A stretch of DNA of 64,000 nucleotides from Paraburkholderia sp. BL9I2N2 (GCF_004339745.1 NZ_SMGP01000004.1:186001-250000), one strand, 5' to 3'; counted from the stretch's first letter, positions 1 through 8,820 are shown. Notes: a model not told the origin generated them from the sequence alone. Made by a program: numbers and translations.

Positions 1-56
1 AACCTGCTCGGCGTACTAATAGCTCAATCCTGCCTGCAACGTTAAACGGAGACGAC

Positions 57-416
57 ATGATCCAGATGATCGATATTGGCGCGGTCGCCGGCGACACGCC
101 TGAAGGATATTCAAACAAGGTGCTGACGAGCGTGAATGACCACGACGTCCATTTGAGCGTGATGGACGCGCCATTTTTCTGGCATTTTCATCCGGATTCG
201 GACGAAACATTTTTCGTCGTCGAAGGTGCTCTTACCATCGAATTCGAAGACGGGTCGATTGACCTGCAAGCCGGCCAATTGCTGACCGTGCCTGCGGGCA
301 CGCGCCATCGAACGCGGCCGGTCGGCGCGCGCTCCGTCAATCTCACCGTTGAAAAGAAGGATGCGACTACGGTCCAGTGCGATGCGCCGCCGCATCGGAC
401 AGCGCGTCTTGATTGA
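57..416 (+). CDS. Single-domain cupin protein
   Basis: A 119-residue small cupin. The metal-binding cupin motif is visible as H43-x-H45, then E50, then H84 in the PAGTRH motif that closes the barrel. Family members are metal-dependent isomerases or dioxygenases, or ligand-binding barrels; the reaction here cannot be assigned. The start ATG follows an ACGGAGAC ribosome site. It converges with the MFS gene downstream, with 22 bases between the two stop codons. No signal peptide, so probably cytoplasmic. Confidence 0.85.
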   Translation: MIQMIDIGAVAGDTPEGYSNKVLTSVNDHDVHLSVMDAPFFWHFHPDSDETFFVVEGALTIEFEDGSIDLQAGQLLTVPAGTRHRTRPVGARSVNLTVEKKDATTVQCDAPPHRTARLD

Positions 417-438
417 TGGCACGGGCGATGATCGGCGC

Positions 439-1665
439 CTATCCGCGCTCCGCCTGGCAAGGCGCGTTCACCACGGCGGGCCGGCCGACGATCGCCAGCG
501 TCAGCAGCACAGCAGCCAGTTCGCAAGCCGCCGCGACCCATCCGAGGCCGGCCACGCCGCCGTGAGCCAGGGTCAGCGCGCCGAGCGCGGCGCCCATCGA
601 GAAGCCGATGTACATGAAGGAAGCATTGAGCGACAGCACGATCGACGCGACCTTCAGGCCGGCGATGTCGATGAGCCGCGCCTGCTGCGCCGGATAGAAC
701 GCCCAGTGCGCGACGCCCCACAACGCGATGGCCACGAGCACGGGTATGAGTGCAGCGGTGGGTGGCAGCAAGCGTGCGCTGATCGACAGCGTGGCGAAGG
801 CGAGGCCCGACAACGCGATTGTCGGCACGATCACAGCCAAAGGCCCGAACCGGTCGCTGGCGTTGCCGCCGGTCACGACGCCGGCCGCGGCCGCGAGACC
901 CCACATGAACATCACCATGCCGATCTGCGCACCCGCCAAACCGGTGACGCTGGCGAGAAATGGCGAAAGGTACGTGTAGACCGTGTAGGCGCCGGTGGCC
1001 CAGAGCGTGGTGGTCAGCAGCGTTGCCAGCACGAGCGTATTGCGCGCCACCGCGATGCGCTCGTGCAGCGTCGCGATCGGGACGCCCGCTCCAATGTCGC
1101 GCGGCAGGCCGATGACCAGCCCGGCCGCGGCGAGCGTCGCCAGGCCGGCGACGCCGGCAAACGTCATGCGCCAGCCGAGCGCATGGCCGACGACCGCGCC
1201 GAGCGGCACGCCGAGTGCGATGGCGATCGTGATGCCGCCGTTCACCACCGCGATTGCTCGGCCACGGCGTTCGGGCGGCACGATCACGCTCGCCAGCGCA
1301 TTCGCGCCCGGCACATACAGACCGGCGGACAGCGCCAACAGCACGCGCGCGCCCATCAGCGCCCAGAAGTTCGGCGCGACCATGGCGAGCACGTTCGAGA
1401 GCGCGAAGGCGATCATGCTTGCGAGCAACAAGGTGCGGCGATTCAGGCTGCCGCTTAGCGCCGTCAATACCGGCGAACTGAGGCCATAGGCCAGAGCGAA
1501 AACGGTGACCAGCTGGCCCGCGGTTTCGATCTTCACCGAGAGGTCGGCGGCGAGTCCGGGCAAGAGAGGCGAAATCATGAAGCCTTCGGTGCCGATCGCG
1601 AAAGCGCCGAGCGCGAGCCAGTAGACCGGAGCGGGGAGAGCGGAAGTAACGTGTGCGGATTTCAT
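439..1665 (-). CDS. MFS efflux transporter (DHA1, AraJ/YdhP-like)
   Basis: About 408 residues with twelve hydrophobic segments. The N-terminal helix contains LGAFAIGTEGFMISPLLPGL, typical of the DHA1 sugar/drug/purine efflux branch of the major facilitator superfamily. I chose the internal ATG at 1665 (MKSAHV) rather than a longer reading frame, because the first helix starts shortly after it and the extra upstream residues look non-coding. It is divergent from a LysR regulator with a gap of about 95 bases, the usual arrangement of an exporter and its regulator. Substrate unknown. Confidence 0.88.
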   Translation of the reverse strand: MKSAHVTSALPAPVYWLALGAFAIGTEGFMISPLLPGLAADLSVKIETAGQLVTVFALAYGLSSPVLTALSGSLNRRTLLLASMIAFALSNVLAMVAPNFWALMGARVLLALSAGLYVPGANALASVIVPPERRGRAIAVVNGGITIAIALGVPLGAVVGHALGWRMTFAGVAGLATLAAAGLVIGLPRDIGAGVPIATLHERIAVARNTLVLATLLTTTLWATGAYTVYTYLSPFLASVTGLAGAQIGMVMFMWGLAAAAGVVTGGNASDRFGPLAVIVPTIALSGLAFATLSISARLLPPTAALIPVLVAIALWGVAHWAFYPAQQARLIDIAGLKVASIVLSLNASFMYIGFSMGAALGALTLAHGGVAGLGWVAAACELAAVLLTLAIVGRPAVVNAPCQAERG

Positions 1666-1759
1666 GCAATGCCTCGAGGCGAAAGTGATGCGTTGCATGA
1701 TTCTGGAGGCGGCGTTCGCGGCCATCAATATGCTAGAGTTCCCGACTTATCGGACACCA

Positions 1760-2716
1760 ATGTCCGCAATCGTGGGGACGCGCGTGGACAGTCTCAACGC
1801 ACTGAAAGTCTTTTCCCGCGCGGCTGAGCTCCGCAGTTTCACGGATGCCGGCCAGCAGCTCGGCCTGTCCTCGTCCGCGGTCGGCAAAGCGGTGGCCCGG
1901 CTCGAGAAGCGGCTCGGCGTGCGCCTTTTCCACCGCAGCACGCGCAGCATCACGCTGACGCAGGAAGGTCAGCAATTCCTCAAGAGCTGTCGCCGCATCT
2001 TTTCCGAAATCGACGCGATCGAATCCGGCTTCGCGCAATCCAAAGGCGCGCCCAAGGGCCGGCTTCGCGTGAGCCTGCCGATGGTCGGCATGCTGATGAT
2101 GCCGACCCTGAGCGGTTTCATGCGCGCCTATCCCGAGATCGAACTGGATCTGGACTTCAGCGACCACCTGGTCGATGTCGTCAACGATGGGTTCGATGTC
2201 GTCGTGCGCACCGGCGACGCGAGCGACTCGCGGCTGATCGCGCGCACGCTCGGCGCTTACCGGCTTCAACTCGTCGGTGCGCCGTCTTACTTCGCTCGCG
2301 CCGGCACGCCTGCGAAGCCCGAAGACCTGTTGAACCATGCCTGCCTGCATCACCGCTATCCGACCAGCGGCAAGTTGCAGCGCTGGCCTTTGGTGACGCC
2401 CGCCTCCGGCAATGACGTGGCGTTGCCCGTGACGGCTTCGGCGAGCACGGTCGAGCCGCTGATCGCGCTCGCCGAAGAAGGGCTCGGCGTGACCTGCGTG
2501 CCGAACTTTGCAATCCGCCGACAACTTGCCGACGGCAGCCTCGTGACGGTACTGGATGAGTACGTCGAACACAGTGGCGTGTTCCGCGCGGTGTGGCCGT
2601 CGAGTCCGTACGTGTCGCCCAAGCTGAGGGTCTTTGTCGATTTCCTCGCGGCGAATCTGCTGCCTGCTGCCGATGCGAAACGGCTCAGGACTCCGGAAAA
2701 AGGCAAGCGCTCGTAG
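1760..2716 (+). CDS. LysR-family transcriptional regulator
   Basis: About 318 residues. An N-terminal winged helix-turn-helix (SLNALKVFSRAAELRSFTDA, then SAVGKAVARLEKRLGVRLF) is followed by a substrate-binding effector domain. The LFHRSTRSITLTQEG segment is the usual end of the LysR wing. I take the start at ATG 1760 because the domain begins about 13 residues later. It is divergent from the MFS gene and most likely controls it; this is inferred from arrangement only. Confidence 0.88.
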   Translation: MSAIVGTRVDSLNALKVFSRAAELRSFTDAGQQLGLSSSAVGKAVARLEKRLGVRLFHRSTRSITLTQEGQQFLKSCRRIFSEIDAIESGFAQSKGAPKGRLRVSLPMVGMLMMPTLSGFMRAYPEIELDLDFSDHLVDVVNDGFDVVVRTGDASDSRLIARTLGAYRLQLVGAPSYFARAGTPAKPEDLLNHACLHHRYPTSGKLQRWPLVTPASGNDVALPVTASASTVEPLIALAEEGLGVTCVPNFAIRRQLADGSLVTVLDEYVEHSGVFRAVWPSSPYVSPKLRVFVDFLAANLLPAADAKRLRTPEKGKRS

Positions 2717-2890
2717 CGCTCGAAGCTGTTGTACAGAAGCCGGGCGAGTGGTGAACTTCAGACCGATACGATGAATCGGTGAATTGACCTTGGGCGTATC
2801 CGGTCCGAACTGCTATCTTGAGTGAGTGTCGCCGGCACAGTCGGCGATCGAGCGCCGCATGGGTGCTGATAAATACCTGCCTAGAGGTGC

Positions 2891-3250
2891 ATGATGGTCG
2901 ACGTTACCTGGCTTGTCGTGGCTGACGGAGGTCGCGCGCGTGTCTTCAAGATGCCTGGGCTCACGCTCGACTTGCAGGAGGTCGAAGTTCTCGTCAACGA
3001 TGAATACACCGGTACGGTCTTGACCGAAAAAGATCGGGAGAAGTTTGCAAAGCGCGTGTCCGACTATCTGGAGAAGGGGCGGCTCCATCAACGCTACAAT
3101 CGGCTGCGCCTCGCCATCGAGGCGAAATTCCTCGGCATGGTGCGTTCGAATCTGAGCGAGGACACGCGTCGACTGATATTCGAGCAGATCAGCGAGGATC
3201 TGCTGGCGCTCAGTACCCAGGAAATCGAGGCGCGTCTGCGCAAGCAGTGA
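2891..3250 (+). CDS. Host-attachment-type protein (BaeRF-like family)
   Basis: A 119-residue protein beginning VTWLVVADGGRARVF. That opening is characteristic of the 'protein required for attachment to host cells' family, related to archaeal release-factor-like folds. The family name comes from a plant-bacterial attachment phenotype, and its biochemical role is unclear. AGAGGTGC precedes tandem ATG codons at 2891 and 2894. It heads a run of small stress-type genes that ends in the ClpG-like disaggregase, so a role in stress physiology is at least as likely as attachment. Confidence 0.75.
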   Translation: MMVDVTWLVVADGGRARVFKMPGLTLDLQEVEVLVNDEYTGTVLTEKDREKFAKRVSDYLEKGRLHQRYNRLRLAIEAKFLGMVRSNLSEDTRRLIFEQISEDLLALSTQEIEARLRKQ

Positions 3251-3310
3251 TCGGCTGGGGGCCAATTGCATCGAGCCCGCAAGGATTTTGCAGGCTTGGC
3301 CTTGCAACGT

Positions 3311-3628
3311 TTAGGAACTGATTTCCGGCCCGTGCGATTTTTCTTCCGCATCACGGAACCAGACCTCCGCGCGAGACCGGGCGCTCACCCAGGAGTGCGG
3401 TTGCGGCGTTTCGAACTCACGATCAATGAACCGGCGGCCCCATTCGACCGCGTCTCTAATCGCTTCTTCTTCGGTCAGCCATTCGGGTTGAACGGTCATC
3501 GGGCGGATATCGACGACTTTTCCCGCGTTATTCTTCAGGCTCACGCTCGCAATCCATGCGCCGAACTTGTTCGTCTCGGGGCGCACGACCATCTCAAACT
3601 CGCCGTAAAAAACAGTGGATGCTGGCAT
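3311..3628 (-). CDS. Small Burkholderiales protein (DUF6566-like)
   Basis: A 105-residue soluble protein with no signal peptide or membrane helix. The central PEWLTEEEAIRDAVEWGRRF segment recurs in small Burkholderiales proteins currently classed, as I recall, under DUF6566; that assignment is from memory. A good ribosome site (AAAGGAGAGAAC) precedes the ATG at 3628. It is the only minus-strand gene between two plus-strand stress-type genes. Function unknown. Confidence 0.68.
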   Translation of the reverse strand: MPASTVFYGEFEMVVRPETNKFGAWIASVSLKNNAGKVVDIRPMTVQPEWLTEEEAIRDAVEWGRRFIDREFETPQPHSWVSARSRAEVWFRDAEEKSHGPEISS

Positions 3629-3703
3629 CGTTCTCTCCTTTAGCGAGCGGGCCTCTGCTCAGCGTCATCATGCCGTAATCTCAGCATTCCGACACAAAGA
3701 AAA

Positions 3704-3722
3704 TTGCGCCTGAATGGCGCAA
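3704..3722. repeat. Short inverted repeat, 7-bp arms
   Basis: TTGCGCC and GGCGCAA flank a 5-base loop, in the spacer between two divergently transcribed small genes. There is no T tract, so it is not a clear terminator. It may be an operator or chance. Confidence 0.35.
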
Positions 3723-3875
3723 GCCCATCGTATTTCGCCGATAGTTGGCATTGGCGAAACCCGCGTGCACCGGGTCGTGACTTGCTCATAGAATTCCGTG
3801 TGGCGTGCCGCGCGCGAAGACGCGTACTCGTATGAAGAAATCGGGGGCTCAACTCATCTTTCGTAAGGAGGTGTT

Positions 3876-4124
3876 ATGGCACAAGAATTCTCGTATCGAC
3901 GATTCCTGTTTTCGGCAACGATCTCTCCACTGCAAGGGAGCCGCGGGATCGTCACTGTCGATGTCACGACCTCGGACGCTGAGCGCGTCGCCGATCTCGG
4001 CACGCAGCGTTTCCTTCACGTGGAGCGATGGGTGGAGAGAAACGATCCCGCTTTCCTTCAGGTCGTGGTCGACGAATGCAAGGTGGCTGTCGACCATTAC
4101 GCGGACAACGTCGACGATAGTTGA
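3876..4124 (+). CDS. Hypothetical small protein
   Basis: An 82-residue protein that I do not recognise. A very strong ribosome site (TAAGGAGG, 6 bases before the ATG) supports it as a real gene. It is soluble, with an acidic C-terminus (ADNVDDS) and no cysteine-based metal site. The preceding spacer has an inverted repeat and a 12-base element (CTCATAGAATTC) that recurs upstream of the ClpG-like gene. Context suggests stress-related expression; this is inference. Confidence 0.65.
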   Translation: MAQEFSYRRFLFSATISPLQGSRGIVTVDVTTSDAERVADLGTQRFLHVERWVERNDPAFLQVVVDECKVAVDHYADNVDDS

Positions 4125-4173
4125 CACTCTTTCCGGAACACCGGCGACGCATGAGGGCCCGATCCGATCAGGG

Positions 4174-4830
4174 TCAGTTGCCCAGCATGCTCGCGGCGAT
4201 ATTCACGCACAAACCCAGCACGGCCACGTTGAAATAGAAAGACAGGATCGATTGCGCAAGCACGCCGCGCCGCGCGCTGCGCCCACGCAGGCTGATGTCC
4301 GCGGTCTGCGACGCAACCGCGATCGTGAACGAGAAGTACAGAAAATCCCAGTAGTCCGGTTCGAGCGTGCTGTCTGGAAAGGCGAGCGCGGGCGCATTCG
4401 GATCGGAGCCATAGTAGAGCCGCGCGTAGTGCATCGTGAAGATGGTCGGGATCAGAAACCAGGCGCCAAACAAGGTCAGTCCTGTCAGCAGCGAATGCAG
4501 CACCTTCGATTCGAAGGTCAGATCTTTGGTGGTGCCGAGTTCCAGCACGATCGCGAGAATGCTGGCAACGGTCGCCGCGCATATCACCGTCAGCACGGTG
4601 ACCGCATTCTGGTCCTCGCGCCGGGCGTGGGTTCGCACGTCGCTCTCGCTGGCGAAGGCCATGTGGAACCAGATCATGACGAGATACGCCCAGATCGCGA
4701 TGTCCCAGCCGAGCAGCAGCCGCGCCGTGATCCGTAGCGAGGCTGGCGCGAGCACACAGGCGCTCAAACCGGCGAGCAGACCGATCATCATGTGCGGCCG
4801 GTTGCGAAGCACCTGGGGATATAGACTCAT
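4174..4830 (-). CDS. DUF1345 integral membrane protein
   Basis: A 218-residue protein with about five to six hydrophobic helices and the DUF1345 signature DFLYFSFTIAVASQTADISL near the C-terminus. That region superficially resembles an ion-channel selectivity segment, but no transport function is established for the family. It is in the inner membrane by prediction. It lies within the small-gene cluster upstream of the disaggregase, on the opposite strand to most neighbours. Confidence 0.82.
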   Translation of the reverse strand: MSLYPQVLRNRPHMMIGLLAGLSACVLAPASLRITARLLLGWDIAIWAYLVMIWFHMAFASESDVRTHARREDQNAVTVLTVICAATVASILAIVLELGTTKDLTFESKVLHSLLTGLTLFGAWFLIPTIFTMHYARLYYGSDPNAPALAFPDSTLEPDYWDFLYFSFTIAVASQTADISLRGRSARRGVLAQSILSFYFNVAVLGLCVNIAASMLGN

Positions 4831-4907
4831 TGTATGAAAGGAGTGCCGCGGATATCTGTTCTGGTGATTCTAGTCATTGAGACCTTAACTTGCATGAGGG
4901 GGCGAAA

Positions 4908-5105
4908 ATGCAGGAATTCGATTTCTACATTAACCTGAAGAAGCCGACACTCGGGCTCTATGTGCGCAATGGCGCGGGCCTGCCCGATCTCGCCGACAAG
5001 AGCGACTGGCAATTCGAAGGGCATGTCTGGCAAAGCGAACTGACACCCGAACTCCTGAAAGGACTCGAGGCCAACGGCCACGTGTTTCAGGAACTGGGTG
5101 CGTGA
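4908..5105 (+). CDS. Hypothetical small protein
   Basis: A 65-residue protein starting MQEFDFYINLKKPTLGLYV. The ATG at 4908 is preceded by GAGGGGGCGAAA, a strong ribosome site, so I prefer it to an in-frame ATG 18 bases upstream. It is acidic and soluble with no recognisable domain. It lies 48 bases upstream of the DksA-like gene and may share a transcript with it. Confidence 0.65.
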   Translation: MQEFDFYINLKKPTLGLYVRNGAGLPDLADKSDWQFEGHVWQSELTPELLKGLEANGHVFQELGA

Positions 5106-5153
5106 CGCCCGGCTCTACGGCGAGTAGAGCGAATCAAGCTGAGGGAGAAGACC

Positions 5154-5534
5154 ATGCCGGAGCAACAGGGTGACCTGAGTGACGAGTTCATCGCGCAGCA
5201 GAAGAAGCGCCTGGAGGCGCTGCGTCGGGAGCTGCTGGGCGGAGAGGAAGATACGATCGCGGACGAGAGAACGGCTCAGGAGGAGTATGGCGACGAGGCC
5301 GAGGAGTATGAGGACGAAGCGCAGGGAATGGCACAGAATGAGATCAACCAGTCGCTGCATGACGTGAACGACCAGCGCGTTGCGGATATCCAGCGCGCGC
5401 TGCGCAAGATCGACGAAGGCACCTACGGTCTCTCCGATGAAAGCGGCCAGCCGATTCCCAAAGAGCGGCTCGAAGTCATGCCTGAGGCTATCCTTACCGT
5501 TGCGGAGCAGAGCCGACGAGAGACCGGCAGGTAG
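5154..5534 (+). CDS. DksA/TraR-like protein lacking the zinc-finger cysteines
   Basis: A 126-residue protein. The N-terminal half is an acidic coiled-coil-forming region with LEALRRELLGGE and several DE pairs. The segment RALRKIDEGTYGLSDESGQPIPKERL matches the DksA/TraR region where a C4 zinc finger normally sits, but no cysteine is present (YGLSDESG instead of YGxCxxCG). DksA-family proteins bind the RNA polymerase secondary channel. Cysteine-free variants exist in proteobacteria, so this is a variant rather than clearly broken. The ribosome site is GAGGGAGAAG. Confidence 0.8.
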   Translation: MPEQQGDLSDEFIAQQKKRLEALRRELLGGEEDTIADERTAQEEYGDEAEEYEDEAQGMAQNEINQSLHDVNDQRVADIQRALRKIDEGTYGLSDESGQPIPKERLEVMPEAILTVAEQSRRETGR

Positions 5535-5747
5535 AGACATTCACGCACGTTCAAGCGCGTCGTCTCGCAGCCTGATAGCGTCGGGCATGTCGGCCAATGC
5601 CTATCATCGGAAAAACCAATGTTCCCTTACTAACGATCCACTCATAGAATTCAAAGGCGGTTTTTAGGTTCGTTATGCCAATCATGTGGTGATCAGGCGC
5701 GCAGCGAGAACACGCGAGCGCATGCCAGGTTGCCGGAAGCCGCTCGC

Positions 5748-5774
5748 GCGTCTCTTTCTGTCCGAAAGAGACGC
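5748..5774. repeat. Perfect 11-bp inverted repeat upstream of clpG
   Basis: GCGTCTCTTTC and GAAAGAGACGC are separated by a 5-base loop (TGTCC). It lies in the 393-base spacer between the DksA-like gene (ends 5534) and the ClpG-like gene (starts 5928). No T run follows, so it is not a standard terminator. An RNA hairpin or an operator are both possible. I see nothing else definite in this spacer apart from the repeated 12-mer at 5641-5652. Confidence 0.6.
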
Positions 5775-5927
5775 CGGCATTTTGAACATCGACCCGCGAA
5801 GCATCGGTCCCTGGCGCACAACAAATCGAAAGGCTGGCGACAGGTTTCGAGCATTCGCCCCTCACATGAACGCGTCCCATAACCTCTAACAACATCGGAT
5901 GCCTTAACTGATAAAGGTGAATTTACG

Positions 5928-8702
5928 ATGCCCGCCCTTTGCGAAATCTGTAACGCCCGTCCCGCTGTTGCCCGTGTGACCGTTGTGCAGAACGGCGAGC
6001 GGAAAACTTTATCGATCTGCGACTACGATTACCGGCAATTAATGCGGCATCAGAGCATGGCGAACCCGTTCGACTCGCTGCTCGGAGGTGGCGGTTTGTC
6101 CCGCTTCTTCGGGGGTCTTGGCGGCGCGGGCGAGGAAGATGACGAGGAGTTCGCCGCGGAGCTGCCGCGCGAATCGGTCGACGCAACCGACGCCTTCAGC
6201 GAACAGACACTCGAATTGTTGCAGCGTGCGGCGGAAAAAGCCCATGAGCTTCAACGCACCGAACTCGACACCGAGCACCTGCTTTACGTGCTGGCGGACA
6301 CGGACGTGTGTGCGGCGCTGCTCAAGGAACTCAAGTTGTCGCCGCAGGACATCAAAGGTTATATCGATCAGCATGCCCAGAAGGGCACCGCGAATCCCGA
6401 TGCGCCGATCGAGAAGATGACCATCTCGCCTCGCATGAAGAAAGTGTTCCAGAACGCGTTCCAGGCATCGCGGGATCTGGGGCATTCGTATGTCGGCCCG
6501 GAGCACTTGCTCATCGGGCTTGCGGCGGTGCCGGACAGTATCGCGGGCACCTTGCTGAAGAAGTACGGCGTGACGCCGGAAGCGCTGCGGCAGAAGGTGG
6601 TGAAAGTGGTCGGCAAAGGCGCCGAGGACGGCCGCGTCGACGCGCCGACCGGCACGCCCACGCTCGACAAGTTCGGCCGCGACCTCACGGCCCTCGCGCG
6701 GCAGGGCAAGCTCGACCCCGTGCTGGGTCGCGCGCAGGAAATCGAAAGTACGATCGAGGTGCTCGCGCGGCGCAGGAAGAACAATCCGGTGTTGATCGGC
6801 GAGCCCGGGGTCGGCAAGACCGCGATCGTCGAAGGCCTGGCGCAACGTATCGTCAACGACGACGTCCCCGAAAATCTGCGCGGCAAGCGGCTCGTCGAGG
6901 TCAACATCAATTCGATGGTGGCGGGCGCGAAGTATCGCGGCGAGTTCGAAGAACGTGCAAAAACGCTGATCGACGAAGTGACAGCGAAGAAGGACGAACT
7001 GGTTCTGTTCATCGACGAATTGCACATGATTGTCGGCGCCGGCCAGGGCGGCGGAGAAGGCGGCCTCGACATCGCGAACGTGCTCAAGCCGGCGCTGGCC
7101 CGTGGCGAACTCAGTCTGATCGGCGCGACGACGCTCAACGAATACCAGAAGTACATTGAAAAGGATGCCGCGCTCGAGCGGCGCTTTCAGCCGGTGCTGG
7201 TACCCGAGCCGACCGTCGAGCAGACCATCGTCATTCTGCGCGGTCTGCGCGACAAGCTCGAAGCGCATCATCAGGTGACCTTTGCGGACGATGCGTTCGT
7301 CGCCGCCGCCGAAATGTCGGACCGTTACATCACGTCGCGCTTTTTGCCCGACAAGGCCATCGACCTGATCGACCAGGCTGCCGCGCGCGTGCGCATCGGC
7401 GCGACCTCGCGTCCGGCGGACATCCAGGAACTGGAAGCCGAAATCGCCCAGCTCAAGCGCGAGCAGGATTATGCGTCCTCGCGCAAGCGCTATGACGAGG
7501 CGAAGAAGTTCGAGGAACGTATCGGCGATAAGCAGACGAAACTCGACGAGCAGATGGAGGCATGGCAGCGCAAGACCGGTTCGGAAACGCTCGAAGTGAC
7601 CGTGGCGGCGATCGCCGAAGTGGTGTCGCGTCTGACAGGCATTCCGGTCACGGAGTTGACACAGGAAGAGCGCCAGAAGCTGCTGGACATGGAGAACAAG
7701 CTGCGCGAGCGCGTGGTCGGGCAGGACGACGCGGTGGTTGCCGTGAGCGACGCGGTGCGCCTTTCGCGTGCGGGACTCGGGCAGGCGAACCGGCCGATCG
7801 CGACCTTCCTGTTCCTCGGACCGACCGGCGTCGGCAAGACCGAACTCGCGAAAGCGCTGGCGGAAACGGTGTTCGGCGATGAACAGGCCGTCATCCGTAT
7901 CGACATGTCCGAGTATATGGAACGTCACGCGGTGGCGCGCTTGATCGGCGCGCCGCCGGGCTATGTCGGTTATGACGAGGGCGGCCAGTTGACCGAGCGT
8001 GTCCGGCGCCGTCCGTATAGCGTGATTCTGCTTGACGAGATCGAGAAGGCGCACGCGGACGTGAGCAACGTGCTGCTCCAGGTGTTCGACGATGGCCGCC
8101 TGACCGACGGGAAGGGCCGCGTCGTGGACTTCAGCAACACGATCATCATCGCGACGAGCAATCTCGGTGCGCACATCATCATGGACAACCTCGAGAAACC
8201 CGAGGGAGAACGCCTCGCCGACAAGGCGATGCGCGAAGAATTGATGGGCGTGCTGAAAGGTCACTTCCGTCCGGAATTCCTCAACCGGATCGACGAAGTG
8301 ATCATTTTCGACGGACTCTCTCGCGAGAATATCCGCTCGATCGTGCAGATCCAGCTCGAACGGGTCACGCGCACCGCGGCGGCGCAAGACATCACGCTCA
8401 AGATGGACGAGTCGATTGTCGATCACCTGGCCGACGCCGGCTATCGGCCGGAATTCGGCGCCCGCGAGTTGAAACGCCAGATCCGCCAGGAACTGGAAAC
8501 GCGACTTGCCAAGGAGATTCTCAACAGCGACCTGAAGTCGGGCGACAGTGTCGTGGTCAGCTACGACAAGGACAGCGGCGAAGTGAAGTTCACTCGCAGC
8601 GAGGCGCCGCCGCCCAAGGCGAAACGCGCCAATAGCCGCGGAAAGAAAAAATCGTCCGACGAAGTCAGCAGCACCGAGTCCACGGAAGGAGCCCGCTCCT
8701 GA
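5928..8702 (+). CDS. clpG: ClpG/ClpK-type AAA+ disaggregase
   Basis: A 924-residue double-AAA+ Clp ATPase. The first 45 residues carry C5xxC8 and C31, a small cysteine-containing domain found at the N-terminus of the stand-alone disaggregases ClpG/ClpK, not of ClpB or ClpA. A Clp_N repeat domain follows (about 65-210). AAA1 has Walker A GEPGVGKT at 291-298 and Walker B LVLFIDE. The middle domain is short, and AAA2 has Walker A GPTGVGKT at 631-638. A Lys/Ser-rich tail of about 35 residues ends the protein. Family members dissolve aggregates without ClpP and confer heat tolerance. The ribosome site is AAAGGTG. The rest of a transmissible heat-resistance locus (Hsp20, FtsH) is not here. Confidence 0.85.
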   Translation: MPALCEICNARPAVARVTVVQNGERKTLSICDYDYRQLMRHQSMANPFDSLLGGGGLSRFFGGLGGAGEEDDEEFAAELPRESVDATDAFSEQTLELLQRAAEKAHELQRTELDTEHLLYVLADTDVCAALLKELKLSPQDIKGYIDQHAQKGTANPDAPIEKMTISPRMKKVFQNAFQASRDLGHSYVGPEHLLIGLAAVPDSIAGTLLKKYGVTPEALRQKVVKVVGKGAEDGRVDAPTGTPTLDKFGRDLTALARQGKLDPVLGRAQEIESTIEVLARRRKNNPVLIGEPGVGKTAIVEGLAQRIVNDDVPENLRGKRLVEVNINSMVAGAKYRGEFEERAKTLIDEVTAKKDELVLFIDELHMIVGAGQGGGEGGLDIANVLKPALARGELSLIGATTLNEYQKYIEKDAALERRFQPVLVPEPTVEQTIVILRGLRDKLEAHHQVTFADDAFVAAAEMSDRYITSRFLPDKAIDLIDQAAARVRIGATSRPADIQELEAEIAQLKREQDYASSRKRYDEAKKFEERIGDKQTKLDEQMEAWQRKTGSETLEVTVAAIAEVVSRLTGIPVTELTQEERQKLLDMENKLRERVVGQDDAVVAVSDAVRLSRAGLGQANRPIATFLFLGPTGVGKTELAKALAETVFGDEQAVIRIDMSEYMERHAVARLIGAPPGYVGYDEGGQLTERVRRRPYSVILLDEIEKAHADVSNVLLQVFDDGRLTDGKGRVVDFSNTIIIATSNLGAHIIMDNLEKPEGERLADKAMREELMGVLKGHFRPEFLNRIDEVIIFDGLSRENIRSIVQIQLERVTRTAAAQDITLKMDESIVDHLADAGYRPEFGARELKRQIRQELETRLAKEILNSDLKSGDSVVVSYDKDSGEVKFTRSEAPPPKAKRANSRGKKKSSDEVSSTESTEGARS

Positions 8703-8820
8703 CGGCATGGCGTGAATAGCGAGCAGGCAAGATCACTGCGCTCCTGGCGGCAGTGCGGCGGCGCTCGGCCTGGCGGATATGAACGGTTGAGCGCAACACG
8801 ATGGCGTAACCCTCGACAGG

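Noticed and set aside
349..1458. Long plus-strand frame antisense to the MFS gene
   Set aside because: Arg/His-rich, low-complexity translation without any motif; it is the shadow of the minus-strand transporter.
5551..5895. 114-residue frame on the minus strand in the clpG spacer
   Set aside because: It reads through an 11-bp palindrome and has no start signal or motif; such frames are common in Burkholderiales intergenic repeats.
6039..8708. 889-residue minus-strand frame opposite clpG
   Set aside because: It mirrors the clpG codons in a GC-rich genome; no recognisable domain, while the plus-strand frame has all AAA+ motifs.
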